DNA of 64,000 bases from the NCBI RefSeq assembly GCF_036568125.1, contig NZ_DATCTF010000012.1:124001-188000 (forward strand), in the 5' to 3' direction. The stretch is from Magnetovibrio sp. GTDB lineage: Bacteria > Pseudomonadota > Alphaproteobacteria > Rhodospirillales > Magnetovibrionaceae. The notes below the pieces were generated by a model. That model made no database searches. It was not told where the DNA came from and worked only from the letters and a program-made list of their open reading frames with translations. The position numbers were made by a program, and so were the translations under genes. This document shows, piece after piece, positions 34,591-44,053 of this stretch (position 1 is its first letter; every line of letters begins with the position of its first letter).

Positions 34591-35301
34591 TCAAACCCCG
34601 AGGAACCGGTGCTGCATGGCTTCGTCCGCCAACAGATCCTCGGACGTGCCGCTCCACACCACACGGCCTTTTTCCATGACGAAGTGTTTATCGGCGATGC
34701 GCGCCATGGCTTTGGGGTGTTTGTCGATAACCAAAATCGCCTGGCCGGAATCTTTGAGATTGTACTCCAAAACGGCCCAGATTTCTTCGCGGATGATCGG
34801 CGCAAGGCCTTCGGTCGCTTCGTCCAAAATCAAAAATTTCGGATTGGTCATCAGGGCGCGGCCGATGGCGAGCATCTGTTGTTCGCCACCCGACAGCGTG
34901 CGCGCGTATTGGCTGGCGCGTTCTTGCAAACGCGGGAACAACGCCATCACCCGCTCGACGGTCCAGGGCTCCGCCGCACGGCCGTGATTGGCCGCCGTCG
35001 CCACTAGGTTTTCCAACACCGTCAAGTTTGAGAACACCAGTCGGCCTTCGGGCACATAGCCGATGCCCAACTGGGCGATGCGGTGCGGCGGCAGCTTGCG
35101 CAGGTCGTGACCGTCGAATTTTATCGTGCCGCTTGCCGCCGGACTCAAACCCATGATGGTGCGCACCGTGGTGGTTTTGCCCATACCGTTGCGGCCCATC
35201 AAGGTTACCACCTCGCCCGCCGCGATGGACAGGTCGACGCCGAACAGCGCTTGGCTGGGGCCGTAAAACGTCTCGACGGATTGCAGTTCCAACAGCGCCA
35301 T
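34591..35301 (-). CDS. livF: Branched-chain amino-acid-type ABC ATPase LivF
   Basis: The 236-residue ATPase has Walker A GRNGMGKTT, signature LSGGEQQML, Walker B FLILDEATEGLAP and the H-loop region VIDKHPKAM. GRNGMGKTT and the order after livG identify it as the F-type subunit of HAAT importers. The ATG at 35301 lies just after the livG stop with a GAGGG Shine-Dalgarno. Confidence 0.93.
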   Translation of the reverse strand: MALLELQSVETFYGPSQALFGVDLSIAAGEVVTLMGRNGMGKTTTVRTIMGLSPAASGTIKFDGHDLRKLPPHRIAQLGIGYVPEGRLVFSNLTVLENLVATAANHGRAAEPWTVERVMALFPRLQERASQYARTLSGGEQQMLAIGRALMTNPKFLILDEATEGLAPIIREEIWAVLEYNLKDSGQAILVIDKHPKAMARIADKHFVMEKGRVVWSGTSEDLLADEAMQHRFLGV

Positions 35302-35302
35302 G

Positions 35303-36052
35303 TCAGCCCTCGTCACCCAGGTAGGCCCGGCGCACCTCGGTATTGGCGCGCACCTCGTCGGGGCTGCCGGTCATCAGCACGCTGCCCTTGACCAGCACGC
35401 TGACCACATCGGCCAAGGCGAACACCACGTCCATGTCGTGTTCCACCAGCAAAATGCTGACCTCGCCTTTCAAGGGCCGCAGGATTTCCATCATCGCCAA
35501 GCTTTCGCTTTGGCCCATGCCCGCCATCGGCTCGTCCAACAGCAACACCGTCGGCCCCGCCGCCAACGCCATCGCCAGTTCCAGTTGGCGCTGTTCGCCG
35601 TGGGCCAACTCGGTCACTTTCAGGTTGGCCTTGTCTTCCATGCCGACCCGTTTGAGCGCCAGGCGCGCGGGTTGGCGCAAGCTGGGGTCGCGGCGCGCGC
35701 GCGCCCAAAACTGAAAGCTATGACCCTGTTGCGCCTGGATCGCCATGGCGACGTTGTCTTCGGCGGTGAAGTCGGGAAACAGGCTGGTGATCTGGTAGGA
35801 GCGCTGCAAACCCAACTGCGCGCGGCGATACGTCGGCATGTGGGTGACATCGCGACCGTCGAAACGCACCCGCCCGCTGTCGGGCGCAATCTCGCCACTC
35901 AACTGCCCGATGGCGGTGGACTTGCCCGCACCGTTGGGACCGATCAAAGCATGGATCTGGCCGCGTTTGAGCGAAAACGTCAAACCGTCCGACGCCGTCA
36001 CCGCGCCGAACGACTTGGTCAGTTCGATCACTTCGAGAACCGGGTCAGTCAT
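35303..36052 (-). CDS. livG: Branched-chain amino-acid-type ABC ATPase LivG
   Basis: The 249-residue ATPase has Walker A GPNGAGKST, Walker B TVLLLDEPMAGMG, and a C-terminal YLGDEG end typical of LivG (AYLG-x-x). In place of the usual LSGG signature it shows ELAHGEQRQLELAMAL, the form common in LivG. It overlaps livM by 8 bp. Confidence 0.93.
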   Translation of the reverse strand: MTDPVLEVIELTKSFGAVTASDGLTFSLKRGQIHALIGPNGAGKSTAIGQLSGEIAPDSGRVRFDGRDVTHMPTYRRAQLGLQRSYQITSLFPDFTAEDNVAMAIQAQQGHSFQFWARARRDPSLRQPARLALKRVGMEDKANLKVTELAHGEQRQLELAMALAAGPTVLLLDEPMAGMGQSESLAMMEILRPLKGEVSILLVEHDMDVVFALADVVSVLVKGSVLMTGSPDEVRANTEVRRAYLGDEG

Positions 36053-37043
36053 CGCCGTTCCTCCGTCCGGTGAGCCAGCCGTAAATGCCGCCGCGCAAAT
36101 ACAGCACCACCAAAACCAAGAACGGCCCCAAGATCACCATCCAGTGTTCGGTGAAATTCGACAGCACCTCTTCCATCAGCAACAAGGTCGCCGCGCCCAG
36201 CACCGGACCGATCAACGTGCCCATGCCGCCCAAGATCACCATCACCATGATCTCGCCCGAACGAGTCCAATGCATCATCCCGGGACCGACGAATTCGGTG
36301 TGGTTGGCCGCCAATGCCCCGGCCAGTCCTGCGCCCATCCCGGCGATCACGAACGCCGTAAGTTTGTAGCGATAGGTTGGAAAGCCGAGCGCCTTCATGC
36401 GCGGCTCGTTTTGTTTGCAGCCTTTCAGCACCATACCGAAGCGACTGCTGACAATGCGGCGCGTCAAACCCAGAAACGCCAACAACAGCGCCAGGACCAA
36501 ATAATAGAATTCCCGATCGTCATAAAGATCGAACGGCGGCAGGTTGGAACGTTCCCACAAATTCAGCCCGTCCTCGCCACCGTAAGTCGGCAGCGAAATC
36601 ATCAAGTAATAAAGCATCTGCGCGAACGCCAAGGTGATCATGATGAAATAGACCCCTTGGGTGCGCAGGCTCAACGCGCCGATCACCAAGGCGAACAAGC
36701 CCGCCGTCAAGATCGCCAGCGGCCACTGGATCACCGCGGCGGTGCTGCCGGTCCAATCGCCGGGCAAAAAGGCGATGGCTTCGCTGTTGAACGCATGGTG
36801 GGTGAGAATACCCACCACGTACGCGCCGATGCCGAAAAACGCGCTGTGGCCAAAACTGACCATCGCGCCGAAGCCCAAGATCAGATCGAGGCTCACCGCC
36901 GCGATGGCGTAGATCAGAACCCGGCTGGCGATGGTGGTGAGAAACGGCTCGCCCATCGCTTCCGCGACCACCGGCAAGGTCGCCAGAATCAGCAAGCCGA
37001 CGCTGTGGACGATCGTTCGACGGTTCACGTTCCAGCCCATCAC
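36045..37043 (-). CDS. livM: Branched-chain amino-acid-type ABC permease LivM
   Basis: The 332-residue membrane protein has about eight to nine hydrophobic segments. It shows the LivM motifs GFGAMVSFGHSAFFGIGAYV and IAGMGAGLAGALAANHTEFV, and the terminal MVILGGMGTLIGPVLGA. It forms the transmembrane channel with LivH. It begins one base after the livH stop. Confidence 0.93.
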   Translation of the reverse strand: MMGWNVNRRTIVHSVGLLILATLPVVAEAMGEPFLTTIASRVLIYAIAAVSLDLILGFGAMVSFGHSAFFGIGAYVVGILTHHAFNSEAIAFLPGDWTGSTAAVIQWPLAILTAGLFALVIGALSLRTQGVYFIMITLAFAQMLYYLMISLPTYGGEDGLNLWERSNLPPFDLYDDREFYYLVLALLLAFLGLTRRIVSSRFGMVLKGCKQNEPRMKALGFPTYRYKLTAFVIAGMGAGLAGALAANHTEFVGPGMMHWTRSGEIMVMVILGGMGTLIGPVLGAATLLLMEEVLSNFTEHWMVILGPFLVLVVLYLRGGIYGWLTGRRNGDD

Positions 37044-37044
37044 A

Positions 37045-37968
37045 TCACCCGCCGTAAGCCTGGAACAAGCCGCGCGGCCGCCAAATCAGCACCACCGCCA
37101 TGAGCACGTAGATACTCATGCTCGACAGCGACGCGCCGACGCTGTCGGCGGTGGACGGTTCGAAAAACGTCCGCATGATCATCGGCAAGAACGCCCGGCC
37201 ATAGGTGTCGACCACCCCCACCAGCAATGCGCCGACCAACGCGCCGCGCACCGAACCAATGCCGCCGATGATGATCACGACGAAGGTGAGGATGAGAATT
37301 TTTTCGCCCATGCCGACCTCGATGGCCAACATCGGGCCGGCCATCGCGCCCGCCAGTCCCGCCAGCATCGCGCCGATGCCGAATACCACCGTGAACAGAC
37401 GGTCGATGTCCACACCCATGGCCCCGACCATTTCGCGGTGCGTGGCGCCGGCGCGGATCAACATGCCCAGACGGGTGTTGACGATTAGGTGACGCAACAC
37501 GATGCCGACCAACAGCCCCACCGCAATGATGAACAGGCGGTAAGCCGGATACGGCGCGCCGGGAATGATTTCGATGGTGCCCGACAGCCACGTCGGCGTG
37601 GACAGAAACAACGCCTGCGGCCCCCAGATGATCTTGGTCAGTTCGTTGACCGTCAAGATCACGCCGAACGTCGCCAGAACCTGGTCCAAATGATCGCGTG
37701 CGTACAAGCGCCGCAACGCCAGCAGTTCGATCACCACACCCGTCGCGCCCGCCGCCGCCATGCCCGCCAAAACGCCGATGGCGAAATTGCCGCTGGCCAG
37801 CGTCACAGACGCGGTGACGTAAGCACCGACCATATACAATGAGCCGTGCGCCAAGTTGATCAGGTGCATGATGCCGAACACCAGCGTCAAACCCGCCGCC
37901 AGCAAAAACAACATCACGCCTTGCTGAAGACCGTTGAGCGTTTGTTCGAGAAAGAGAACCAGCGTCAT
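37045..37968 (-). CDS. livH: Branched-chain amino-acid-type ABC permease LivH
   Basis: The 307-residue membrane protein starts with the LivH signature LEQTLNGLQQGVMLFLLAAGLTLVFGIMHLINLAHGSLYM. It continues with the GMLIRAGATHREMVGAMGVD loop and ends with VVIIIGGIGSVRGALVGALLVG. It pairs with LivM. A terminator-like hairpin precedes it, after the binding-protein gene. Confidence 0.93.
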   Translation of the reverse strand: MTLVLFLEQTLNGLQQGVMLFLLAAGLTLVFGIMHLINLAHGSLYMVGAYVTASVTLASGNFAIGVLAGMAAAGATGVVIELLALRRLYARDHLDQVLATFGVILTVNELTKIIWGPQALFLSTPTWLSGTIEIIPGAPYPAYRLFIIAVGLLVGIVLRHLIVNTRLGMLIRAGATHREMVGAMGVDIDRLFTVVFGIGAMLAGLAGAMAGPMLAIEVGMGEKILILTFVVIIIGGIGSVRGALVGALLVGVVDTYGRAFLPMIMRTFFEPSTADSVGASLSSMSIYVLMAVVLIWRPRGLFQAYGG

Positions 37969-37983
37969 GTCGGGAGATCACTT

Positions 37984-38024
37984 AAAAAAGAACGGGGCCG
38001 GGGGACGCATGCGCCCCCGGCCCC
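37984..38024 (-). terminator. Intercistronic terminator/attenuator after the binding-protein gene
   Basis: On the minus strand GGGGCCGGGGG and CCCCCGGCCCC form an 11-bp GC stem followed by CTTTTTT. As the permease genes follow on the same strand, it probably lets only part of the transcription through and keeps the binding protein in excess. Confidence 0.8.
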
Positions 38025-38039
38025 AGCATGTTTGTGCGA

Positions 38040-39209
38040 TCACATTTTGCAATCGGCGGCGTATGCGTCGGCATGATCGGTGAACACCTTGCCGACCAAC
38101 CTGTTGGTGACGCCTTCGCCATCCTTGACCACTTCACGGACATAGATGTCTTGAACCGGATGCTGATTGGGACCGAACTTGAACGCCCCGCGCACGGAGG
38201 TAAAGTCCGCCGCCTTCAGCGCCGCGCGGAACGCGTCGCCATCCTTGACGTTGCCGCCGACCTTGGCGATGGCGCTGTCGAGCAGCATCGCCGCGTCATA
38301 GCCCTGCGACGCATACAGCGACGGCTTGCGGCCATATGCTTCGACGAACGCACTGGCGAACGCCGTGTTCGCGGCGTTGTCCAAATCGTGCGAATACTGC
38401 GACGTGTTGAAGGTGCCGATCGCCGCATCGCCGACAGCCTTGAGGATACCTTCGTCGAACGAAAACGCCGGGCCGAACAACGGCACATCCTGGGTCAAAC
38501 CAGCTTGGGCGTACTGCTTGACGAAGTTGATGCCCATGCCGCCGGGCAGGAAGAAGAACACCGCGTCGGGTTTCGCCGCACGCAGGTTGGCGATTTCCGC
38601 GGCGTAATCGACTTGGCCCAATTTGGTGTAGACCTCGGCCGCAACAGCGCCTTTGTAGTAACGCTTGAAACCTGCCAACGCGTCCTTGCCCGCCGGATAG
38701 TTCGGCGCCATCAGATAGACGTTCTTGAAGCCCTTGTCGGTGACGTACTGACCCATGGCTTCGTGCAGGTTGTCGTTCTGCCACGCCACGTTGAAATAGT
38801 TGGCGTCGCATCCTTTACCGGCCAGATCGGACGGGCCGGCGTTGGGGCTGATGTAGACCTTGCCCGCACGGGTGACGCTCGGCACCACCGCCATGGCGAG
38901 GTTCGACCACACAATGCCGGTGACCACGTCGACGTCGTCTTGCTTGATCATGCGGGTGGCGATCTGCTTGGCGTTTTCGACCTTGCGCGCATCGTCGACA
39001 ACGGTCAGTTCCGTCGCCACACCGCCAAGCATGCCGTTCTTTTGTTTCAGCGCCAGTTCAAAACCGTCGCGAATATCGACACCCAACGATGCGCCCCCGC
39101 CCGATAGCGTGGTGATCATGCCGATTTTGACGGCGTCGGCGGCGTACGCCGGCAGCGTTGCGATAAAGCTGAGTGCCGCAGCTGCGGCAAGGCCCTGAAT
39201 GCGTTTCAT
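38040..39209 (-). CDS. ABC transporter solute-binding protein (LivJ/LivK-like)
   Basis: The 389-residue protein has a signal peptide (MKRIQGLAAAAALSFIATLPAYAA) and a Leu/Ile/Val-binding-type periplasmic fold: VKIGMITTLSGGGASLGVDIRDGFELAL, VDVVTGIVWSNLA, GYDAAMLLDSAI and the C-terminal VQDIYVREVV. It captures the solute for LivHMGF. The family also takes up amides, urea and aromatic acids, so the substrate is open. ATG 39209 is used rather than 39272 because it opens the signal peptide. Confidence 0.9.
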   Translation of the reverse strand: MKRIQGLAAAAALSFIATLPAYAADAVKIGMITTLSGGGASLGVDIRDGFELALKQKNGMLGGVATELTVVDDARKVENAKQIATRMIKQDDVDVVTGIVWSNLAMAVVPSVTRAGKVYISPNAGPSDLAGKGCDANYFNVAWQNDNLHEAMGQYVTDKGFKNVYLMAPNYPAGKDALAGFKRYYKGAVAAEVYTKLGQVDYAAEIANLRAAKPDAVFFFLPGGMGINFVKQYAQAGLTQDVPLFGPAFSFDEGILKAVGDAAIGTFNTSQYSHDLDNAANTAFASAFVEAYGRKPSLYASQGYDAAMLLDSAIAKVGGNVKDGDAFRAALKAADFTSVRGAFKFGPNQHPVQDIYVREVVKDGEGVTNRLVGKVFTDHADAYAADCKM

Positions 39210-39460
39210 GTCGTTTGGGACTCCCCCTATCAAAATATATGCAGGCACGCCCGTCACCCTGCGGACGGCCAAGTTCGAACGACACTAAATTATGTTTCGC
39301 CATCAGACAATGGATGAGCTGGACTATGCTCATGTCCCCATGAGAAAAGGAACTCTTGTGTTTGGCAGCACCAAACGGGTACTCCGGCAGACAGGATGGC
39401 GACCACCTGAAAGCCGTCCGGCATCGCTGCACGTAAGTTTGTTACGACTCTCAACAGCGT

Positions 39461-39859
39461 TCAAGTTGCATCCATCATCGCCAGCGCCTGGTCGCGCAAT
39501 ACTGCGTTGTTTTCGCCCCATGCTTTCATCTGTTCGAATTCGTCATTGGTAAAACCGAAGTCTCGCGCAAGTTTGCGAACCATTTTCGATTCGGCATCAG
39601 GAAACATATTGTCGCCGCACGCCAAGGTCAGAATTTCGAGCATGGCCGCAATTTTCACTTCACGTGTGTCGAAGACGTCCAGGGATGGTTTCGCGTACAG
39701 TTGTTGTGGAGACACCGGCACGTTGGTGTGCAAGCCGTTGAGCAGTTCGTCCAGCAAATCGCCTTCTTTTTCCGAAATGCTGTGATCCGAAACGACCAGA
39801 TGATGGGCGATAACCACCAACACGCGTTTTTGGTCATCATTCAAAACTCGAAGGAACAT
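39461..39859 (-). CDS. TerB-like helical protein
   Basis: The 132-residue soluble protein is mostly helical. Its central part, VKIAAMLEILTLACGDNMFPDAESKMVRKLARDFGFTNDEFEQMKAW, resembles one TerB repeat, in which an acidic turn (GD-x-x-x-x-D-x-E) may bind metal. It is more diverged than the TerB at 10308-10757 and stands alone. It diverges from the next gene across about 100 bp. Function unknown. Confidence 0.65.
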   Translation of the reverse strand: MFLRVLNDDQKRVLVVIAHHLVVSDHSISEKEGDLLDELLNGLHTNVPVSPQQLYAKPSLDVFDTREVKIAAMLEILTLACGDNMFPDAESKMVRKLARDFGFTNDEFEQMKAWGENNAVLRDQALAMMDAT

Positions 39860-39957
39860 TGCTTTCTCTCCACCATATCGGCCACACTCTTATGTGGCCT
39901 GTCGTATCTTCTAGTTTACAAAAGAATCAAAATTCTGTGTGACAAAGAGAGGTCGAG

Positions 39958-40539
39958 ATGATTTCCAAATACTTACACATACCGATCGTTGCCTTCTGTA
40001 TTGGCATTCCTAGCGCTCCGGCTTATTCACAGGAAAAAGTCACGGACACATTTACATACCTACAAAAAGAACCGATGACACTTTTCGACGCGGGCATGAA
40101 AAGCATCCGCAGACTTGCGTTGGACACGGCAGCTAACCTCTCATCCACACCAGGTGTCGATGCCACATCAATCGTACGCTACATGTCTACCAGCAATGAA
40201 ATAGAAATTTTATTTAGCATCAAATCCAAGAATATCGAAGACATCGAACACCTGCGCCAACAGTGCATCAAGATACGAAAAAGTACGCTTCTCAAAATGT
40301 TTAGGATCGGTTTGACCGACTATTCCACACCCTTATCCGTCCGGGAACGCATTCGCAATCGTATCGGCGGTCAATTTGCCCACGAACCAGCCGGAACGAT
40401 TGCTGAGACCGTTTCTTTAGGAGAGCGTCTCGCCGCCGTGACTTTTTTTGCGGTCAAGCTTACTCCTGCATCAGCGCCGGATGTCAGCGTAACATGCCGG
40501 GCCTTGGTCACCGACTCCATCGAGCAAGCCACACAATAA
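39958..40539 (+). CDS. Secreted hypothetical protein
   Basis: The 193-residue product begins with a signal peptide (MISKYLHIPIVAFCIGIPSAPAYSQ). The mature part shows no motif that I recognise; it has two Cys, in LRQQCIKIRK and VSVTCRAL, which could form a disulfide. It sits alone and converges on the MscS gene with a 16-bp gap. An AGAGAGG stretch precedes the ATG. Base composition is somewhat more AT-rich than its neighbours. Confidence 0.6.
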   Translation: MISKYLHIPIVAFCIGIPSAPAYSQEKVTDTFTYLQKEPMTLFDAGMKSIRRLALDTAANLSSTPGVDATSIVRYMSTSNEIEILFSIKSKNIEDIEHLRQQCIKIRKSTLLKMFRIGLTDYSTPLSVRERIRNRIGGQFAHEPAGTIAETVSLGERLAAVTFFAVKLTPASAPDVSVTCRALVTDSIEQATQ

Positions 40540-40555
40540 TAAGAGATTGCTGTCG

Positions 40556-42964
40556 CTAAACGTCCGTGCCCGGTTCGACGCTTGGCGCAGGTGTGGCGGG
40601 CGCCATATGCAAAACGCGTTGCGGGAAAGGAATTTCGATGCCCTTTTCCTTGAAAGCGTCATGAATGGCAAAGCGAATGTCTGAGCCGGTCTGCAGACGT
40701 TGTTCGACGTCGGAAAGAAATGCCCGCAGTTCAAAGTTCAGCGAACTGTCGGCGAAGTCGGTGAACAGCACCGATGGCTCTGGATAACCCATAACGTTGG
40801 GGTGCGACTTTGCGCAATCGAGCAGCACACTTTTCACCAAACGCGGATCGGTGCCATAGGCGACCCCGACCATGACCTCGACCCGGCCGAGAATGTTTTT
40901 GTGGGTCCAGTTCACCACCGGCGTGGCGATCAAATCGGCATTGGGAATGATGACGCTGGCGCGCTGAAAAGTTTCCACTTCCGTCGAGCGCACGTTGACC
41001 TTTTTGACCTTGCCTTCGTGGCCGCCGATGACCACCCAATCGCCCGGTTTGATCGGACGTTCCGCCAGCAAGATCAAACCCGAGACGAAGTTGTTGACGA
41101 CGTTTTGTAAACCGAAACCAAGCCCGACCGACAACGCGCCAGCGATCAACGCCAAATTGGTCAGGTCGAGGCCGAGCACCGCGACAGCCGCCAAAAAGGC
41201 GACCACCACCCCGATGTAACCAACCCCGGTTTTGAGGGCATCGCGCACCCCCTTATCCTTGGTCAAATTCGGCAAAATGTGACGTTCGAGACCTTTTTGG
41301 ATCAACCGCGTCACAAAGATGATGGCCAAGAAGATCGATAGGCCGATCAAGATGTCGACCAGCGAAAGCGTGTACGAACCGATTTGAATGCCGCGCATCA
41401 GCTTGGCCAACGACATCGCCGATTCCTCGGCGCCGAGCCCCCAGATGGGCAACAACACAAACGCCGCAACCGTCAACAAGATCAGGTCCAAGACGGTGCG
41501 CAGCCAAAACAACGTACGTTCGCCGGCTTCACTATCTAAGGCAAAGATATTGCGGATGCCGCGGCCGACGAGGCCGCCGCTGTCCAACGACATGGCCAAG
41601 CTCTCGCGACCGACGCTTCTGAGCAAGCCAAAACCCGCCAGCACCAATACGCTCATGACGATGGCGCGCATCAGATACGCCGCCAATCCCGGGTATCCGA
41701 TCACCGCGGCGATCGGCAACGCCACCAGCCCCATGGTCATAAATGCACGCAGCCGGGGAAACTGCGATTCCGGCGTCTTCGCATTGGGCTCTTCGAATGC
41801 GGCTAATGCCCCCCATATGCGTGAACTCATCATCGAGATCAACAACGGCACCAGACTGAGGGTGAACAAAAACGCCGCCACGCTGCCCAGTTCTTCGGAT
41901 GGGGTCGCCCATGACGTGGCTTGATACAAACCATCGAAGGTGAGAAACACACCCAAGGCCAGTTTCAAGCGAAAGCTGAGAATGCGCGAAGCGGTCTGGC
42001 CGAAATCGAGCAGATGCCATTCTTGGCGTAGCGGGGTCAGACCGGCATTGATCAAAGCGTAACCGAAAAAGAACAGCACCAAGTCTCTGACCACGCCTTC
42101 GACAACCGTCTTCAGCGGATCTTGGATCAATTCGCGATCGAACAGCAGCCCGCCGACCAGCACCACAAAAATGATCGGCGCCAACGACCGTCCGCCGCCT
42201 TCGGCCAAGCCCGCCAGCAGTCGGCGGCTGTAACTGGGCTGTTCCCCCCCCTGAACCCGACCGAACCGTCTGCGCAGCCACAGTCCCACAACCCACCCCG
42301 CAACCGCGGCCATCAGGGCAATGGTCAGGTTGCGCCACAACGACACAAGTTCGGATGGATTGGTTTGCAGTTCCATCCACCACTTTTCGGGTGCTTCGAC
42401 AAATGACGCTTTGAACAACTGCGCGGCTTCCGGCGCGGCGATCACCCAGGCCTTGTGGTTGAGCGGACTGACCGAGCGATCGAACAGGACGTCTTTCAGC
42501 CGACTGCGCGAACGGGAGGTTATCTTTGCCAATGCTTGATCGACCTTGGCGATGATCAAGCCTGCCTGTTTGGCATTGCCTTCAAACGTCGACAAATCCT
42601 TGCCGAGTTCCTTGCGGCGTTTTTGGATCACTTCGGATTCGGTGTTTGCATCTTCTGCGGGCGGTGGACCCAGTGCATCCAACAGTCCCTTGCTTTGCTT
42701 GGCTTGTTTGAGCGCAGCCTCTCGCGCCGCGACGGCTGCGTCGGCGATGGTTTTCAATTCTGCGCGCAGGTCGCGCTCTTCCAAACTGCCGGTGCGTCCG
42801 CTGCCGACACGTTTTTCGATCTTTTCAACCGCGCGGTCCCAGGTCCGAGCCTGCTTGTCGAAATCAACCACCGCATCGGCGGCGATGGCCAAATGGGCAA
42901 TCAGCAAGACCTGCACGAACGCCAACAGTCCGCAAAACCGAAACAACCGTTTAGCCATCGTCAT
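40556..42964 (-). CDS. MscS-type mechanosensitive channel with DUF3772 domain
   Basis: The ~802-residue protein has a signal peptide, a periplasmic coiled-coil/DUF3772-type region (about 28-190), about eleven membrane helices, and the MscS core. The core includes the pore helix ALIAGALSVGLGFGLQNVVNNFVSGLILLAERPIKPGDWV and the beta domain GKVKKVNVRSTEVETFQRASVIIPNADLI. Large MscS members protect against osmotic downshock. Its ATGA start at 42964 overlaps the CorA/ZntB-like stop, so the two are co-translated. Confidence 0.9.
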   Translation of the reverse strand: MTMAKRLFRFCGLLAFVQVLLIAHLAIAADAVVDFDKQARTWDRAVEKIEKRVGSGRTGSLEERDLRAELKTIADAAVAAREAALKQAKQSKGLLDALGPPPAEDANTESEVIQKRRKELGKDLSTFEGNAKQAGLIIAKVDQALAKITSRSRSRLKDVLFDRSVSPLNHKAWVIAAPEAAQLFKASFVEAPEKWWMELQTNPSELVSLWRNLTIALMAAVAGWVVGLWLRRRFGRVQGGEQPSYSRRLLAGLAEGGGRSLAPIIFVVLVGGLLFDRELIQDPLKTVVEGVVRDLVLFFFGYALINAGLTPLRQEWHLLDFGQTASRILSFRLKLALGVFLTFDGLYQATSWATPSEELGSVAAFLFTLSLVPLLISMMSSRIWGALAAFEEPNAKTPESQFPRLRAFMTMGLVALPIAAVIGYPGLAAYLMRAIVMSVLVLAGFGLLRSVGRESLAMSLDSGGLVGRGIRNIFALDSEAGERTLFWLRTVLDLILLTVAAFVLLPIWGLGAEESAMSLAKLMRGIQIGSYTLSLVDILIGLSIFLAIIFVTRLIQKGLERHILPNLTKDKGVRDALKTGVGYIGVVVAFLAAVAVLGLDLTNLALIAGALSVGLGFGLQNVVNNFVSGLILLAERPIKPGDWVVIGGHEGKVKKVNVRSTEVETFQRASVIIPNADLIATPVVNWTHKNILGRVEVMVGVAYGTDPRLVKSVLLDCAKSHPNVMGYPEPSVLFTDFADSSLNFELRAFLSDVEQRLQTGSDIRFAIHDAFKEKGIEIPFPQRVLHMAPATPAPSVEPGTDV

Positions 42965-43953
42965 ATCCATTTGAACCGTCGCAAAACCACGATTTCGACC
43001 AGCACCAAAATCGCCATGATGGCGCACACCACCCAGAACGCCCACGGCGTATCGCCGCCGGGAATGCCGCCCACGTTGATGCCCAATAGCCCCGTCAGAA
43101 AACCAAGCGGCAACATGATGGTGGCGACGATGGTCAGGGTGTACATCGTGCGTTCCATGCGTTGAGAGGCCCGGTTGACCAGTTCGTCTTGAATCATGGA
43201 TGAACGTTCGCGCACTTCATCCAGCTCTTCGGTCATGCGCGTGACGCGGTCAATGGTTTCGCGCAGGCGGCCTTCGACTCGGTCGTCGAGCCATTGCTCA
43301 TCCAATTGCGACAACCGTACCAATGCTTCTCGTTGAGGGTTGATATATCGCCGCAAGGTGATTGCAATCCTCCGGCAATCGATGAGCTGAGTGCGCAGGT
43401 CGCGCAGGTTCAGGGGCTCGCCGGAATCGGCACCGATCAACTGACCTTCCAAATCGACCACCAAATCCCCTAGACCTTCGATGGTCGGCCCCATACGATC
43501 CGTCATTCGAGCCGCCAACCGCGCCACCAGATGTCCAGGCGTCGTCGGCCCCTTACCGGACGACAGTTGCGCGCGGATGTCTTCCACCGCCATCAGGCGG
43601 CGAAATCGGGTGGATATGACTCGATGTTCATCGATCCACATGCGGATGGAGACCATATCTTCCGGCACCGCGCCGGGGTTGAGGTTGACGCCGCGCAACA
43701 CCAGCAGCACGCCGTCTTCATACCAATCGCAACGCGGCCGTGATTCTTCCGCCAGTAGACCATCGACGACGAAGGTGTCGAGTCGGCTGTGTTCTCGAAG
43801 CCAGCTTTCCGTATCCGGGTCGGCACAATCCAAATGAACCCAAGCCGCACCCTGATCTGCGGTCCAACTGTTCACACCCGCCCAGTCGATTTCTTGTCCG
43901 CTGCCACGGCCATCGAGCAGGTAGGCGCAGATCAAATGTGAATGTTCTGACAT
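42961..43953 (-). CDS. zntB: CorA-superfamily metal transporter, ZntB-like
   Basis: The 330-residue protein has a long soluble N-terminal domain, a coiled-coil stalk (about 180-265) and two C-terminal helices separated by the CorA signature in the form GINVGGIPG. The variant GIN with VGG and the N-terminal AYLLDGRGSG-x-x-x-D-W are typical of ZntB rather than Mg2+-type CorA (GMN). ZntB moves Zn2+ with protons. It ends with the basic RRFKWI. Confidence 0.88.
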   Translation of the reverse strand: MSEHSHLICAYLLDGRGSGQEIDWAGVNSWTADQGAAWVHLDCADPDTESWLREHSRLDTFVVDGLLAEESRPRCDWYEDGVLLVLRGVNLNPGAVPEDMVSIRMWIDEHRVISTRFRRLMAVEDIRAQLSSGKGPTTPGHLVARLAARMTDRMGPTIEGLGDLVVDLEGQLIGADSGEPLNLRDLRTQLIDCRRIAITLRRYINPQREALVRLSQLDEQWLDDRVEGRLRETIDRVTRMTEELDEVRERSSMIQDELVNRASQRMERTMYTLTIVATIMLPLGFLTGLLGINVGGIPGGDTPWAFWVVCAIMAILVLVEIVVLRRFKWI

Positions 43954-44053
43954 CGTTATGCGCTCCGTCGGTGCCCGTCATCGGCTGGATGGTAGCTTAA
44001 AGCGTGAAGGCGGTGAACAGTACAAATTCCATCGCCGCAGATCGGACGTTGGA

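Noticed and set aside
39292-39552. Small plus-strand frame between the LivJ-like and TerB-like genes
   Set aside because: It overlaps the TerB-like gene, lacks a ribosome-binding site and has no recognisable sequence.
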